Origin: Pandoraea anapnoica | GTDB taxonomy: Bacteria; Pseudomonadota; Gammaproteobacteria; Burkholderiales; Burkholderiaceae | Assembly (NCBI RefSeq): GCF_902459765.1 | Contig: NZ_CABPSP010000018.1 | Coordinates: 62,001 to 126,000 of the forward strand | Length of the DNA stretch: 64,000 bases | Direction: 5' to 3' | Translations under genes and position numbers: made by a program | The notes under the pieces: model-generated | Database searches by the model: none | Told to the model about the DNA's origin: nothing | The model's input: the letters and a program-made list of their open reading frames with translations, nothing else | Part shown: one piece after another, positions 17,886 to 31,225 of the stretch | Position numbering within the stretch: position 1 is the first letter of the stretch | How the letters are laid out: every line of letters begins with the position of its first letter

Positions 17886-19352
17886 TTAGCGCGGCAGTTC
17901 CGAATGGCCCATCAGGAACTCGTCCACCGCACGGGCACATTGACGGCCTTCGCGAATCGCCCACACCACCAGCGACTGACCGCGACGCACGTCGCCGGCC
18001 GCGAACACCTTCGGCAGGTTCGTCGTGTAGGCGCGCTCGCCTTCGGTCGAGGCACGCACGTTGCCGCGCGCATCCTTGTCCACGCCGAACGCATCAAGAA
18101 CCGTTTGCAGCGGCGAGACGAAGCCCATCGCGAGCAGCACGAGGTCGGCCTTCAACTCGAACTCCGAGCCCGGCACTTCCTGCATCTTGCCGTCCTTCCA
18201 TTCGAGACGCACGGCGATCAGCTTTTCGACCTTGCCGTTCTTGCCTTCAAAGCGCTTCGTAGCCACCGACCAGTCGCGCTCGCAGCCCTCTTCGTGGCTC
18301 GACGACGTGCGCAGCTTGGTCGGCCAGTACGGCCACACCATCGGCTTGTTTTCCTGCTCCGGCGGTTGCGGCAGCAGTTCGAACTGCGTGACCGCCTTCG
18401 CGCCGTGACGGTTCGACGTGCCCACGCAATCCGAGCCGGTGTCGCCACCGCCGATCACGATCACGTTCTTACCCGTCGCCAGCATCTGGTTCGCCAGCTT
18501 GTCGCCCGCGTTGACCTTGTTTTGCTGCGGCAGGAATTCCATCGCGTAATGGATGCCTTCGAGCTCGCGACCCGGCACCGGCAGATCGCGCGGCTGTTCC
18601 GCACCGCCTGCGATGACCACGGCGTCGAACTGGGCCTGCAACTGGTCCGGCGTGATCGTCTCTTTCGAGAAGTTATTGATGTGCGCTTCGGGGGCATCTT
18701 TGCCCACGTAGACGCCGGTGCGGAACGTCACGCCTTCGGCTTCCATCTGGCGCATGCGGCGATCGATCAGCCACTTCTCCAGCTTGAAGTCGGGGATGCC
18801 GTAACGCAGCAGGCCGCCCACGCGATCGTTCTTCTCGAACACGGTGACGTCGTGGCCGACGCGCGCGAGTTGCTGTGCGACCGCCATGCCCGCAGGACCG
18901 GAGCCGACGACGGCGACCGTCTTGCCGGTCTTGTGCTTCGCCGGTTGCGGCTCGACCCAGCCTTCGCTCCAGGCCTTGTCGATGATCGCGTGCTCGATCG
19001 ACTTGATGCCCACTGCGTCGCTGTTGATGTTCAGTGTGCAGGCTGCTTCACACGGCGCGGGGCAGATACGTCCCGTGAATTCCGGGAAGTTGTTGGTCGA
19101 GTGCAAGACCGAGATGGCCGACTTCCAGTCCTGGCGATACACCAGATCGTTGAAGTCGGGAATGATGTTGTTGACCGGGCAACCGTTGTTGCAAAACGGA
19201 ATGCCGCAGTCCATGCAGCGTGCGCCCTGCACCTTTGCCTGATCGTCGGAGAGCGCGAGTACGAACTCCTTGTAGTGCTTCACGCGTGCCAGCGGTGCTT
19301 CGTAAGACTCGCTCTGGCGCTCGAATTCGAGAAAACCTGTGACCTTGCCCAT
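17886..19352 (-). CDS. gltD: Glutamate synthase small subunit GltD
   Basis: GltD oxidises NADPH and passes electrons to GltB for glutamate synthesis. The 488-residue protein has the N-terminal cysteine clusters ([14 protein letters not shown] near 47-60 and CPAPCEAAC near 97-105) for 4Fe-4S centres, the FAD fold [12 protein letters not shown] and the NADPH fold [11 protein letters not shown]. The C-terminal [16 protein letters not shown] motif is typical. It lies 98 nt after gltB on the same strand and is followed by a clear terminator. Confidence 0.96.
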   Translation of the reverse strand: MGKVTGFLEFERQSESYEAPLARVKHYKEFVLALSDDQAKVQGARCMDCGIPFCNNGCPVNNIIPDFNDLVYRQDWKSAISVLHSTNNFPEFTGRICPAPCEAACTLNINSDAVGIKSIEHAIIDKAWSEGWVEPQPAKHKTGKTVAVVGSGPAGMAVAQQLARVGHDVTVFEKNDRVGGLLRYGIPDFKLEKWLIDRRMRQMEAEGVTFRTGVYVGKDAPEAHINNFSKETITPDQLQAQFDAVVIAGGAEQPRDLPVPGRELEGIHYAMEFLPQQNKVNAGDKLANQMLATGKNVIVIGGGDTGSDCVGTSNRHGAKAVTQFELLPQPPEQENKPMVWPYWPTKLRTSSSHEEGCERDWSVATKRFEGKNGKVEKLIAVRLEWKDGKMQEVPGSEFELKADLVLLAMGFVSPLQTVLDAFGVDKDARGNVRASTEGERAYTTNLPKVFAAGDVRRGQSLVVWAIREGRQCARAVDEFLMGHSELPR

Positions 19353-19450
19353 GTTTCTTCAGTCGGAAAGTTTTGTGGTTACCGTGCCTCACCCGCGCGC
19401 GGCACGCCTGCGGGGCCCTCACCCCGCGCGGCGTGACCGCGCCAGCGGCT

Positions 19451-24184
<4,734 letters not shown>

Positions 24185-24370
24185 GAGTTACACCGTCTCT
24201 TGGCGAGGCCGCCGCGCGCATGATCGTCGCGGTCGACCGGGTTAAGTGGGGTTGGCCGGGCGGGCCAGAGCTGCGGATTCGCGCGCGTCGAAGGTCGTTC
24301 TCGGGCGTCGCCACAGGGCGCCGACTCAGCGCGCACGGTTTTCCGCATCGCACCAATCGGCCGAAGTTGG

Positions 24371-24399
24371 AATATACGCCATGAAATTCACATTGACAA
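24371..24399 (-). promoter_or_regulatory. Promoter of gltBD
   Basis: TTGTCA (24394-24399) and TATATT (24371-24376) are separated by exactly 17 bases and read toward gltB, giving a leader of about 180 nt. One of the transposase-linked repeats ends six bases upstream of the -35 box. Confidence 0.65.
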
Positions 24400-24404
24400 A
24401 AGAA

Positions 24405-24421
24405 TTTAATGGGGTCAGATT
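24405..24421. repeat. REP-like repeat, copy 1 (17 bp)
   Basis: The sequence TTTAATGGGGTCAGATT occurs here and again exactly 50 bp further on. GGGGTCAG-containing repeats are often found beside REP-associated tyrosine transposases such as the one at 24576-25277. This copy abuts the gltB promoter. Confidence 0.7.
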
Positions 24422-24454
24422 CCATTTAAAAACCGCACCAAAAGAAGGCTTGAT

Positions 24455-24471
24455 TTTAATGGGGTCAGATT
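24455..24471. repeat. REP-like repeat, copy 2 (17 bp)
   Basis: This second copy is identical over 17 bp to copy 1. Here the flanks also form a small stem, TTAAT-GGGGTCAG-ATTAA, that would present the conserved octamer in the loop, as expected for a REP-type element read by a RAYT protein. Confidence 0.7.
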
Positions 24472-24542
24472 AATTTCGTGCGACGAAGATTTGACAGAAA
24501 AATCCGTAATTTCAAATGCTTGGAGAGCTTATCGAGGGGAGC

Positions 24543-24564
24543 GACAGGCCGGAACCGGCCTGTC
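24543..24564. repeat. Perfect palindrome beside the RAYT gene
   Basis: GACAGGCCGG and CCGGCCTGTC are perfect inverted copies separated by two bases, 11 nt after the transposase stop codon. There is no T-run, so it may be a factor-assisted terminator or a part of the element's end. Confidence 0.6.
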
Positions 24565-24575
24565 AGATTCTTGCA

Positions 24576-25277
24576 TCAGAGGGCGTTGGGCGCCGGTTTG
24601 CGGGGACGCCCGCGCGTGAGTGGACTCACCCGACGATTCGCGGCGAGCGACATTCTCGCCTGATATTCGGGACCGCCGAGGAGCCATCCCTTCTGCGTCG
24701 CTGTACGCAATGCGTCGACTTCATGCGCCGGCAGCGGGATCGAGAACCCCTCCGCGTAAGCGCGCTGACGCTCGAACGGCGTGTTACCCAACTCCCAATA
24801 GAGCGCGTGGTCCGTCACGAGGCTGTCGACCGTCAAACCAATGTGATGGTTGTAGCTCGACCACAGGTAATTACCCGGGGTGTCGACCAGACCGGCACGA
24901 ACGGGATTGAGCTCGACATAGCGGCTGGCGAGTAACAGATAGTGCTCCGCCTCGATCACCGTGGCGCGATATCGGCCCTCCCACAACGTGCCCGTGCGCT
25001 GATGGCGTCGGTTGAAATAGAGCACGTAGTAGCGGCCGACCGCCTGCAACGTGGCAGGCAGGCTGCGCTCGTCGGAGGGCGTCGCGACCAGATGCAGATG
25101 GTTGGGCATCATGCACCAGGCGTGGATCGCCAGGCCGTTGGCGCGCGCGGCGTCGCGCAGACGGTCGTGGAACACGCGCCGGTCCTCGTCGTCGACGAAG
25201 ATTACCTGTCGGTTATTGCCCCGCAGAATCACGTGCTGCGGCTGACGCGGAATGAAGAGTCTCGGTAATCGGGCCAT
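24576..25277 (-). CDS. REP-associated tyrosine transposase (RAYT, IS200-like Y1 family)
   Basis: This 233-residue protein is a single-domain HUH nuclease of the RAYT group. The metal-binding histidines are in MPNHLHLV (H60, H62) and the catalytic tyrosine is probably Y120 in SRYVELNPVRAGL. The N-terminal MARLPRLFIP and GNNRQ segments are typical of RAYTs, which are usually single, immobile copies that maintain REP elements. The frame is intact. Two 17-bp repeats and a palindrome flank its 3' side. It sits alone between gltB and the first ompW gene. Confidence 0.9.
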   Translation of the reverse strand: MARLPRLFIPRQPQHVILRGNNRQVIFVDDEDRRVFHDRLRDAARANGLAIHAWCMMPNHLHLVATPSDERSLPATLQAVGRYYVLYFNRRHQRTGTLWEGRYRATVIEAEHYLLLASRYVELNPVRAGLVDTPGNYLWSSYNHHIGLTVDSLVTDHALYWELGNTPFERQRAYAEGFSIPLPAHEVDALRTATQKGWLLGGPEYQARMSLAANRRVSPLTRGRPRKPAPNAL

Positions 25278-25407
25278 GCTGATTCAAATGTAATGCTTTA
25301 AAGCTGGAAATCACGATTTACGAGAGAGTTTCATCATGAAAAATCTCTTTAAATACTGATATCTAGCTAAACCCCGTTGATTCGTACAAAAGTTCTAGAT
25401 CCGACGA

Positions 25408-25435
25408 TTGCGCACCGAAATCCCAAGCGCATAAT
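25408..25435 (+). promoter_or_regulatory. Candidate promoter of the first ompW gene
   Basis: TTGCGC and CATAAT are 16 bases apart, with the predicted start about 35 nt before the ompW ATG. The short AT-rich leader ends in a strong GGGAGGAAAG ribosome site. Confidence 0.5.
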
Positions 25436-25475
25436 GCATCGAAAAATAAATAAATAATCTTGGGAGGAAAGACAA

Positions 25476-26324
25476 ATGACAACTCGGACCTATCGGTCCG
25501 CGGCGTGCTTATGCGCGCTCGGACTCGGCATTTCCCTGGCGTCCACCGGCGCCAGTGCACAACAAGCAGGCGATAACGTCGTCAACCTCGGTTGGTTCCA
25601 CATCGCCCCGCAAGACTCCAGCAAACCGATGACCACCAGCGTCACTCAGGAGGGCCTCACACCCACCCTGGTGCCATCGAACTTTACTTCACCCGGCAGC
25701 GGCGCGAAGGTCAGCAACGCCGACACGCTCGGGCTCGTCATCACGCACTTCTTTACCGACAACATCGCCCTGCAAACCGTGGCCGGCGTGCCGGCCAAGT
25801 TCAAGCTCACCGGACAAGGCGTGATTGCGCCACCGGGACTGGCCGGCGCGCTCACGAGTATCGACCTCGGCGCGGCACAAAACAACCCGATCGTGCAAAG
25901 TGTGCGCCAGTGGAGCCCGGCGCTCGTGCTGCAGTACTACTTTGGACAAGCCAATTCGACGTGGCGCCCTTTTCTGGGTGTCGGTGTGAGTTATACGTTC
26001 TTCACGAACGTCAGTCTCAATCCGAATTTTGAAGCGGCGCTGAATCAGAATTTCGGCAGTGTGCTGGCTTTTACTTCCGGACATAACGGGCCAACGACGG
26101 TCGAAGCCAAATCGTCGGCGTCGTGGCAACCGGTTTTCAACGCCGGTGTTTCTTATGCATTCGACAAACACTGGGTTGCCAGCGCGTCGGTCTCCTACCT
26201 GCCACTCAAAACCACTGCGAACATCAAAATCAAGGCGCAGGACGGAACGGTGCTCTCGTCGTCCGACGCCGAAATCAAGCTCAACCCGATTGTGACCTTC
26301 GTATCGGTCGGCTACAAGTTCTAA
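25476..26324 (+). CDS. OmpW-family outer-membrane protein, copy 1
   Basis: OmpW proteins are eight-stranded outer-membrane barrels that let small hydrophobic molecules pass. This 282-residue product has a signal peptide ending near ASA at residue 28, then QQAGDNVVNLGWFHIAPQ, the ADTLGLVITHFFTDNIA segment, the QWSPALVLQYYFG strand and a C-terminal aromatic residue (VGYKF) for barrel insertion. A strong GGGAGGAAAG site precedes the ATG. A paralogue lies directly downstream on the same strand; the two share the segment order but differ in loop length, this one being longer. Confidence 0.92.
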   Translation: MTTRTYRSAACLCALGLGISLASTGASAQQAGDNVVNLGWFHIAPQDSSKPMTTSVTQEGLTPTLVPSNFTSPGSGAKVSNADTLGLVITHFFTDNIALQTVAGVPAKFKLTGQGVIAPPGLAGALTSIDLGAAQNNPIVQSVRQWSPALVLQYYFGQANSTWRPFLGVGVSYTFFTNVSLNPNFEAALNQNFGSVLAFTSGHNGPTTVEAKSSASWQPVFNAGVSYAFDKHWVASASVSYLPLKTTANIKIKAQDGTVLSSSDAEIKLNPIVTFVSVGYKF

Positions 26325-26395
26325 ACCCAGCAGGCGGGACGCCAATTGCGTTCCGCTAGTTGCGGCCAGAATATCGGACTCCGCAGTTATTTCCG

Positions 26396-26432
26396 AAAGC
26401 GTGCCTGACATATAAGGGCACGCTTTTCTTTC
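26396..26432 (+). terminator. Rho-independent terminator after ompW copy 1
   Basis: The arms AAAGCGTGCC and GGCACGCTTT enclose an 11-base loop and run into TTCTTTC on the plus strand. It separates the two ompW genes, so each is probably transcribed alone. Confidence 0.82.
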
Positions 26433-26548
26433 GTCCAGCGCTTTTTTCTAAGGGCATTCCATAGGTCGATGCGTGGATACAACACCTTTAGAGCGACACC
26501 TCCAGAGTCGCGCTATCCGCGAATTTGCACGGTCGGCATAATGGCCCT

Positions 26549-26569
26549 GAATTTCATTTAACGAAATTC
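26549..26569 (+). promoter_or_regulatory. Inverted repeat upstream of ompW copy 2, possible operator
   Basis: Perfect seven-base arms GAATTTC and GAAATTC are separated by seven bases, 36 nt before the ompW start. A CATAAT hexamer (26537-26542) just upstream could be a -10 box, which would place the repeat over the transcription start. No -35 box is clear. Confidence 0.35.
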
Positions 26570-26605
26570 TCGACAATAAAGAATCTTGAGCAGGAGACGA
26601 AATCG

Positions 26606-27355
26606 ATGAAGTTGAAGCATTTGACGATTGCTGCCGCGGCTATGCTGACGGCATCGGGGGCCGCCTTCGCACAGCAAGCCGGGGATACGATGGTCAGCGC
26701 AGGCTGGTTCCATCTCTCGCCCCAGGTTTCGAGTGATCCGCTGCATGTGACGGGATCGAATGTCCCGGGACTGGCAAATTTGGTGAACAGCCGTCTGGGC
26801 AACACAGGTGCCAATGTCGATGACGCCGACACGCTCGGCCTCACGCTGACCCACTTCTTCACCGACAACATCGCCGTCGAAGGCGTGTTCGGCGTGCCGC
26901 CCAAGTTCCGCCTGTATGGCACGGGCAGCCTGGCGCTGCCGGGCGGAGGCTCGCTGGCTTCGGCCAAGCAGTGGAGCCCGGCCATCTTGCTGAAGTATTA
27001 CTTCGGTAAGGCGGGCGACACGTGGCGTCCGTTCCTCGGTATCGGTGCGAGCTACTTCTGGTACTCGAACATCGAACTGACGCCGGGCTTCCAGCAGCTC
27101 GCCAGCGCAAGCCTGACCGGCGGTGCCGGCGGCAACACGACGGCTCAACTGACCAACTCGTGGGCACCGGTGTTCAACGCAGGTCTGAACTGGAACGTCG
27201 ACAAGCACTGGACGCTGGCTTTCTCGGTGTCGTACATCCCGGTGAGCACGACGGCCAAGCTGACGACGACGCGCGGCCCGATCACGACGACCAGCGAAGC
27301 CAAGGTCAAGCTGAACCCGGTCGTGACGTTCCTGTCGCTCGGCTACCGCTTCTAA
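26606..27355 (+). CDS. OmpW-family outer-membrane protein, copy 2
   Basis: This is a second OmpW barrel, 249 residues. I start at the ATG at 26606 (MKLKHLTIAAAAM), behind an AGGAGA site and opening a clean signal peptide ending near AFA; the in-frame ATG further upstream would add 27 non-signal residues. QQAGDTMVSAGWFHLSPQ, the ADTLGLTLTHFFTDNIAVEG segment and the C-terminal LGYRF are present. It resembles the upstream copy closely and the pair probably arose by duplication. Its own terminator follows. Confidence 0.92.
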   Translation: MKLKHLTIAAAAMLTASGAAFAQQAGDTMVSAGWFHLSPQVSSDPLHVTGSNVPGLANLVNSRLGNTGANVDDADTLGLTLTHFFTDNIAVEGVFGVPPKFRLYGTGSLALPGGGSLASAKQWSPAILLKYYFGKAGDTWRPFLGIGASYFWYSNIELTPGFQQLASASLTGGAGGNTTAQLTNSWAPVFNAGLNWNVDKHWTLAFSVSYIPVSTTAKLTTTRGPITTTSEAKVKLNPVVTFLSLGYRF

Positions 27356-27402
27356 GTCGCCGCACGACACAAGCTACACCGAGTCGCATCAAGCTGTACT
27401 GG

Positions 27403-27427
27403 AAACGCCGCCTTGTGCGGCGTTTTC
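27403..27427 (+). terminator. Terminator after ompW copy 2
   Basis: The arms AAACGCCGC and GCGGCGTTT enclose a five-base loop and are followed by a short T tract (TTTTC) on the plus strand, 47 nt after the stop codon. Confidence 0.75.
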
Positions 27428-27650
27428 GCATTTCTGGGCCGGACAATCATCATCTCGGCGCATGTCAGCGCATTCCGACATCATCTTCAGCCAAAGCGAC
27501 GCAACTTTCCTTTTTTCGAAACTGTCTCTCCAGGTGTACGCACGCAAGTGGGCGGGCCATAATGGCTAATCGCCTCAGGGTTCCACCGACGTTCGTCCTC
27601 CCGGGTTCACCGGACGTCGCATTTCAATACCACCTCTTGGGAGTCTGAAA

Positions 27651-28028
27651 ATGGGAATTGCCTCGAAAGCGGAAACGGCACTCAACAGCAGCATGGAAGA
27701 CGCACGCTTTGCCGGTCGTCGTACGGCACGTGCGGCGCGGTTGGCGAGTAGCGATGTGTCGTCGCGAGTCCGCGATCTCCTCGACGATCTGGACCACGCG
27801 CTTTCCAACGCCAAGTCGGCGTCGGATGTCGAAGCGCTTCGCGCGGAGATCGGAGACAAGCTGCGTCAGGCACGCGACGACTTCGGCGATGCGCGTGCGA
27901 ATCTGCGTCGTCGCGCCAATGAAGTCTGGGAAGAGGCCGATGGCTACGTGCACGAGCGCCCGTGGCAGACCGTCGGCACGGTGGCCGCAGCCGCATTGGT
28001 ACTCGGCTTTATCCTCGGTCGCAGCTGA
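27651..28028 (+). CDS. DUF883/ElaB-YqjD-type membrane-anchored protein
   Basis: This 125-residue protein has a charged, helical N-terminal part (about 1-95, likely coiled coil) and a C-terminal membrane segment (VGTVAAAALVLGFILGRS) preceded by RPWQTVG, the layout of DUF883 proteins. In E. coli, relatives YqjD and ElaB attach to the inner membrane and bind ribosomes in stationary phase; that role here is only inferred from the family. A GGGAG site precedes the ATG and a strong terminator follows, so it is monocistronic. Confidence 0.88.
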   Translation: MGIASKAETALNSSMEDARFAGRRTARAARLASSDVSSRVRDLLDDLDHALSNAKSASDVEALRAEIGDKLRQARDDFGDARANLRRRANEVWEEADGYVHERPWQTVGTVAAAALVLGFILGRS

Positions 28029-28114
28029 TTCCGCTGGTTGTGCGGTAGCGGCGCGATGGCGAAAGAGCATCGCCCTTTAGCCGCGCTTGACTCGACGGAA
28101 TCAGATTTGAAATG

Positions 28115-28146
28115 AAAACAGCCGGCAAATGCCGGCTGTTTTTTTG
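28115..28146 (+). terminator. Rho-independent terminator after the DUF883 gene
   Basis: The arms AACAGCCGGC and GCCGGCTGTT enclose a four-base loop and are followed by a run of seven T residues on the plus strand. With its upstream A tract it may also act on the converging dgt transcript. Confidence 0.9.
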
Positions 28147-28221
28147 TTTTGCTCTCGTCCCCCGTCGTTGCCAGTCTCCCGTCTCGCAACCGAAAGCCTG
28201 CGAACGTCCGACATTCGTGCC

Positions 28222-29358
28222 TCAAAGCGTCGGTTCGACGCTGAACAGTCTGCGGTATTCCTTGATCGCGTAGCGGTCGGTCATACCGGCCACATAGTGA
28301 GCAATCCAGCGCGGCTGATCTTCCGGATTCTCCGGGCGGTAGTTCGGCGGCAACAGGCGCGGTTCGGAAATGAAGGCGTCGAACAGTTCCTGCACGATGC
28401 GCTGCGCCTTGGCGGCCATTCGCATCACGAGATAGTGCCGGTAAAGGTTATCGAACAGGAACCGCTTGAGACTTCCCGCCTGTTCGCGCATCTCAGCACT
28501 GAATGCGACAAGCGGTCCCGAAGCGCGCACGTCATCCATGGAGAACGGCGAGGCGTCGGCCACGCGTTGACGTGTCGTCGCAATCAGATCGACGATCAGC
28601 GCGTTGATGATGCGTCGCGTCGTCTCATGCACCAGACGGCGACCGGAGATGTCCGGCCATGCGAGCTGGGCTTCCGTGCAGTACCGGTGCCAAAGCGGCA
28701 CCTCGTCGAGCTGTTCAAGCGTCAGCAGACCAGATCGCACACCGTCGTCGATGTCATGGTTGTTATAGGCGATCTCGTCGGCCAGATTCGCGATCTGCGC
28801 TTCGATGCCAGGCTGAAGCCCTTTGAGAAAGCGCTCGCCTAGTTCGCCAAGCCCGCGCGCATTCGCTCGCGAGCAGTGCTTCAGAATGCCTTCGCGCGTC
28901 TCGAAGCAGAGGTTCAGTCCATTGAAACCGCCGTAGTGCTCTTCGAGTTCATCGACAACGATGAGACTCTGCAAGTTGTGCTCGAACCCGCCGTAGTTCT
29001 GCATGCAGACATTCAGCGCGTCCTGCCCCGCGTGACCGAACGGTGTATGGCCGAGATCGTGCGCCAACGCGACCGCTTCGACCAGATCTTCGTTGACGCG
29101 CAGATTTCGCGCGATCGATCGCCCGATCTGCGCCACTTCGAGACTGTGCGTGAGGCGCGTGCGGAACAGATCGCCTTCGTGATTCACGAAGACCTGTGTC
29201 TTGTATTCGAGACGCCGAAATGCCGTCGAGTGGATGATGCGGTCGCGGTCGCGCTGGAACTCGGTGCGTGTCGTGGGAGCGCTTTCCGCGAAGCGCCGGC
29301 CACGTGACGCGGTGGAGCGCGCCGCGTAGGAGGCAAGCGACGCTTCGTAATCGATCAT
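28222..29358 (-). CDS. dgt: dGTPase-like HD triphosphohydrolase
   Basis: This enzyme hydrolyses dGTP (or other dNTPs) to the nucleoside and triphosphate. The HD-domain metal ligands are visible: H in [13 protein letters not shown], the HD pair in [15 protein letters not shown], and a later D in [12 protein letters not shown]. The 378 residues match the shorter bacterial group rather than the 505-residue E. coli Dgt. A GGAGAG site precedes the ATG at 29358. It follows aroB by 16 nt and probably belongs to the same transcript as aroK and aroB. Confidence 0.93.
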   Translation of the reverse strand: MIDYEASLASYAARSTASRGRRFAESAPTTRTEFQRDRDRIIHSTAFRRLEYKTQVFVNHEGDLFRTRLTHSLEVAQIGRSIARNLRVNEDLVEAVALAHDLGHTPFGHAGQDALNVCMQNYGGFEHNLQSLIVVDELEEHYGGFNGLNLCFETREGILKHCSRANARGLGELGERFLKGLQPGIEAQIANLADEIAYNNHDIDDGVRSGLLTLEQLDEVPLWHRYCTEAQLAWPDISGRRLVHETTRRIINALIVDLIATTRQRVADASPFSMDDVRASGPLVAFSAEMREQAGSLKRFLFDNLYRHYLVMRMAAKAQRIVQELFDAFISEPRLLPPNYRPENPEDQPRWIAHYVAGMTDRYAIKEYRRLFSVEPTL

Positions 29359-29374
29359 CGCCAGCTCTCCTGTC

Positions 29375-30451
29375 TCAGACGTTAGCGCGCAGCGTGGCGC
29401 GAAGTTCGGCGTCGGGCACGCTCGTCATGAACGCCTGCCCCAACCGGTTGAGCAGCACAAAGCGGATATCGCCGCCTTCTGCCTTTTTGTCGACGCGCAT
29501 CAAATCGATATACCGGTCCTCACCGAGGTCCGGTCCCGTCACTGGCAGCTTGGCCGCCGCTACCAGCGCCTTGATTCGCTGCACGAGCGTCTCGTCGATA
29601 AAGCCCAGACGCGCCGACAAGTCCGCCCCCATCACCATGCCGCAGCCCACGGCCTCGCCGTGCAGCCATTCGCCATAACCCAAGCCGGATTCGATTGCGT
29701 GACCGAACGTGTGACCGAAGTTGAGCGTCGCGCGCAGCCCCTGCTCGCGTTCGTCGCTGGCCACGACCTGCGCCTTGATTTCGCAAGAGCGTTGCACGGC
29801 ATACGTCAGCGCCGCCGTGTCGCGCCCGTTCAGGGCATCGATATTGGCTTCGATCCAGTCGAAGTACTTCTCGTCTGCAATGGCACCGTGCTTGATCACC
29901 TCGGCCATGCCGGCCGCCAGCTCACGATCCGGCAACGTCGACAGCGTGCCGATATCGGCCAGCACGGCGCTCGGCTGCCAGAAGGCGCCGATCATGTTCT
30001 TGCCGAGCGGGTGATTGATGCCCGTCTTGCCGCCAACCGAAGAGTCAACCTGCGAAAGCAGTGTCGTCGGCACCTGAACGAAGGGCACGCCTCGCATATA
30101 ACACGCGGCGGCGAAACCGGTCATGTCACCGACGACACCGCCACCCAGTGCGATCAGCGTGGCTTTGCGGTCCGCTTGCGCACCGAGCAGTTCATCGAAG
30201 ATCAGGTTGAGCGTCTGCCAGTTCTTGTAGGCCTCGCCATCGGGCAGCACCGCCTTCACCACGCGCTTACCGAGACGTTGCAACGTTGCTGCCACCCGTT
30301 CCGCATAAAGCGGATCGACGGTGGTGTTCGTCACGATCACGGCATGCGTGCCGCGCACGTGCGGCGCAAACAGCGCATCCTGCGTCAGCAGATCGGTGCC
30401 GATATGAATGGGATAGGCGCGCTCGCCAAGGTCGAGTTTCAGGGTAATCAT
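29375..30451 (-). CDS. aroB: 3-dehydroquinate synthase AroB
   Basis: AroB makes 3-dehydroquinate, the second step of the shikimate pathway. NAD-binding [13 protein letters not shown], the [18 protein letters not shown] segment, and the zinc-site regions [17 protein letters not shown] and [11 protein letters not shown] are all intact. The product is 358 residues, the standard length. It follows aroK by 54 nt, the widespread aroKB order. Confidence 0.97.
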   Translation of the reverse strand: MITLKLDLGERAYPIHIGTDLLTQDALFAPHVRGTHAVIVTNTTVDPLYAERVAATLQRLGKRVVKAVLPDGEAYKNWQTLNLIFDELLGAQADRKATLIALGGGVVGDMTGFAAACYMRGVPFVQVPTTLLSQVDSSVGGKTGINHPLGKNMIGAFWQPSAVLADIGTLSTLPDRELAAGMAEVIKHGAIADEKYFDWIEANIDALNGRDTAALTYAVQRSCEIKAQVVASDEREQGLRATLNFGHTFGHAIESGLGYGEWLHGEAVGCGMVMGADLSARLGFIDETLVQRIKALVAAAKLPVTGPDLGEDRYIDLMRVDKKAEGGDIRFVLLNRLGQAFMTSVPDAELRATLRANV

Positions 30452-30505
30452 GCCGCTTGTTGGCTTGTTGTCATGTTCTGCGATATCGGTCCGTGCGGGC
30501 CACTA

Positions 30506-31225
30506 TCAGCGAGGAAAGGTATCACGGCCATGCGTCACAGGCACTGTCGATATCGCGTCGCCGGTGTCCACAGCATGCGTCGCGCCGACGTCATCCGACG
30601 GCAGTTGTTCCGCTCCGGCACCGCCATGAGCGCTATCCGATGTGTCCGTCGCACCCACTGCATCCGCTGCATCCAGCGCATCGGGCAATAGTGCAGCGTT
30701 GCTCGGTACGATGCCCGCCATTTCCAGTTGCATCAGCACCATGTTGACGAGCGCATTGACACTTGGTCGCCCGGTTTCGATGATGAACGTCGCGCATTCC
30801 CGGTAGAGCCCGTCGCGCTCCTGATACAACTGTTCTAGTCGCGCACGCGGATCTGCCGTTTGCAGCAACGGACGATTCTTGTCGCGACGCGTGCGCAACC
30901 AGAGATCGTGCGGATTGGCGCGCAGGTACACCACCGTTCCGCGCGATTTGATGTACTCACGGTTTTCTGCGCGCAACACCGCGCCCCCGCCAGTGGCGAG
31001 CACGATTCCGCTGCGTTGGGTGAGTTCGTCGATGGTCTGGGTTTCGCGCTGACGAAAGCCGTCCTCGCCTTCGTGCTCGAAGATGACCGGAATGCGCACG
31101 CCCGTGCGCGCCTCGATCTCATGGTCGGAGTCATAGAACTGCCGTCCAAGACGTCGTGCCACTGCGCGTCCAACCGTGGTCTTGCCCGCTCCCATCAGTC
31201 CGACAAGTATTACGTTTTCCAGCAT
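30506..31225 (-). CDS. aroK: Shikimate kinase AroK with C-terminal tail
   Basis: AroK phosphorylates shikimate. I start at the ATG at 31225 (MLENVILVG). The P-loop GLMGAGKTT, the substrate-binding DSDHEIE and GEDGFRQRE, the GGGAV loop and the lid arginine in NRPLLQ are present within the first 170 residues. At 239 residues it is about 60 longer than usual; the extra C-terminal stretch is rich in A, D, G and S, unlike the kinase fold. Its first 95 bases overlap the 3' end of the upstream secretin gene in another frame. Confidence 0.94.
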   Translation of the reverse strand: MLENVILVGLMGAGKTTVGRAVARRLGRQFYDSDHEIEARTGVRIPVIFEHEGEDGFRQRETQTIDELTQRSGIVLATGGGAVLRAENREYIKSRGTVVYLRANPHDLWLRTRRDKNRPLLQTADPRARLEQLYQERDGLYRECATFIIETGRPSVNALVNMVLMQLEMAGIVPSNAALLPDALDAADAVGATDTSDSAHGGAGAEQLPSDDVGATHAVDTGDAISTVPVTHGRDTFPR

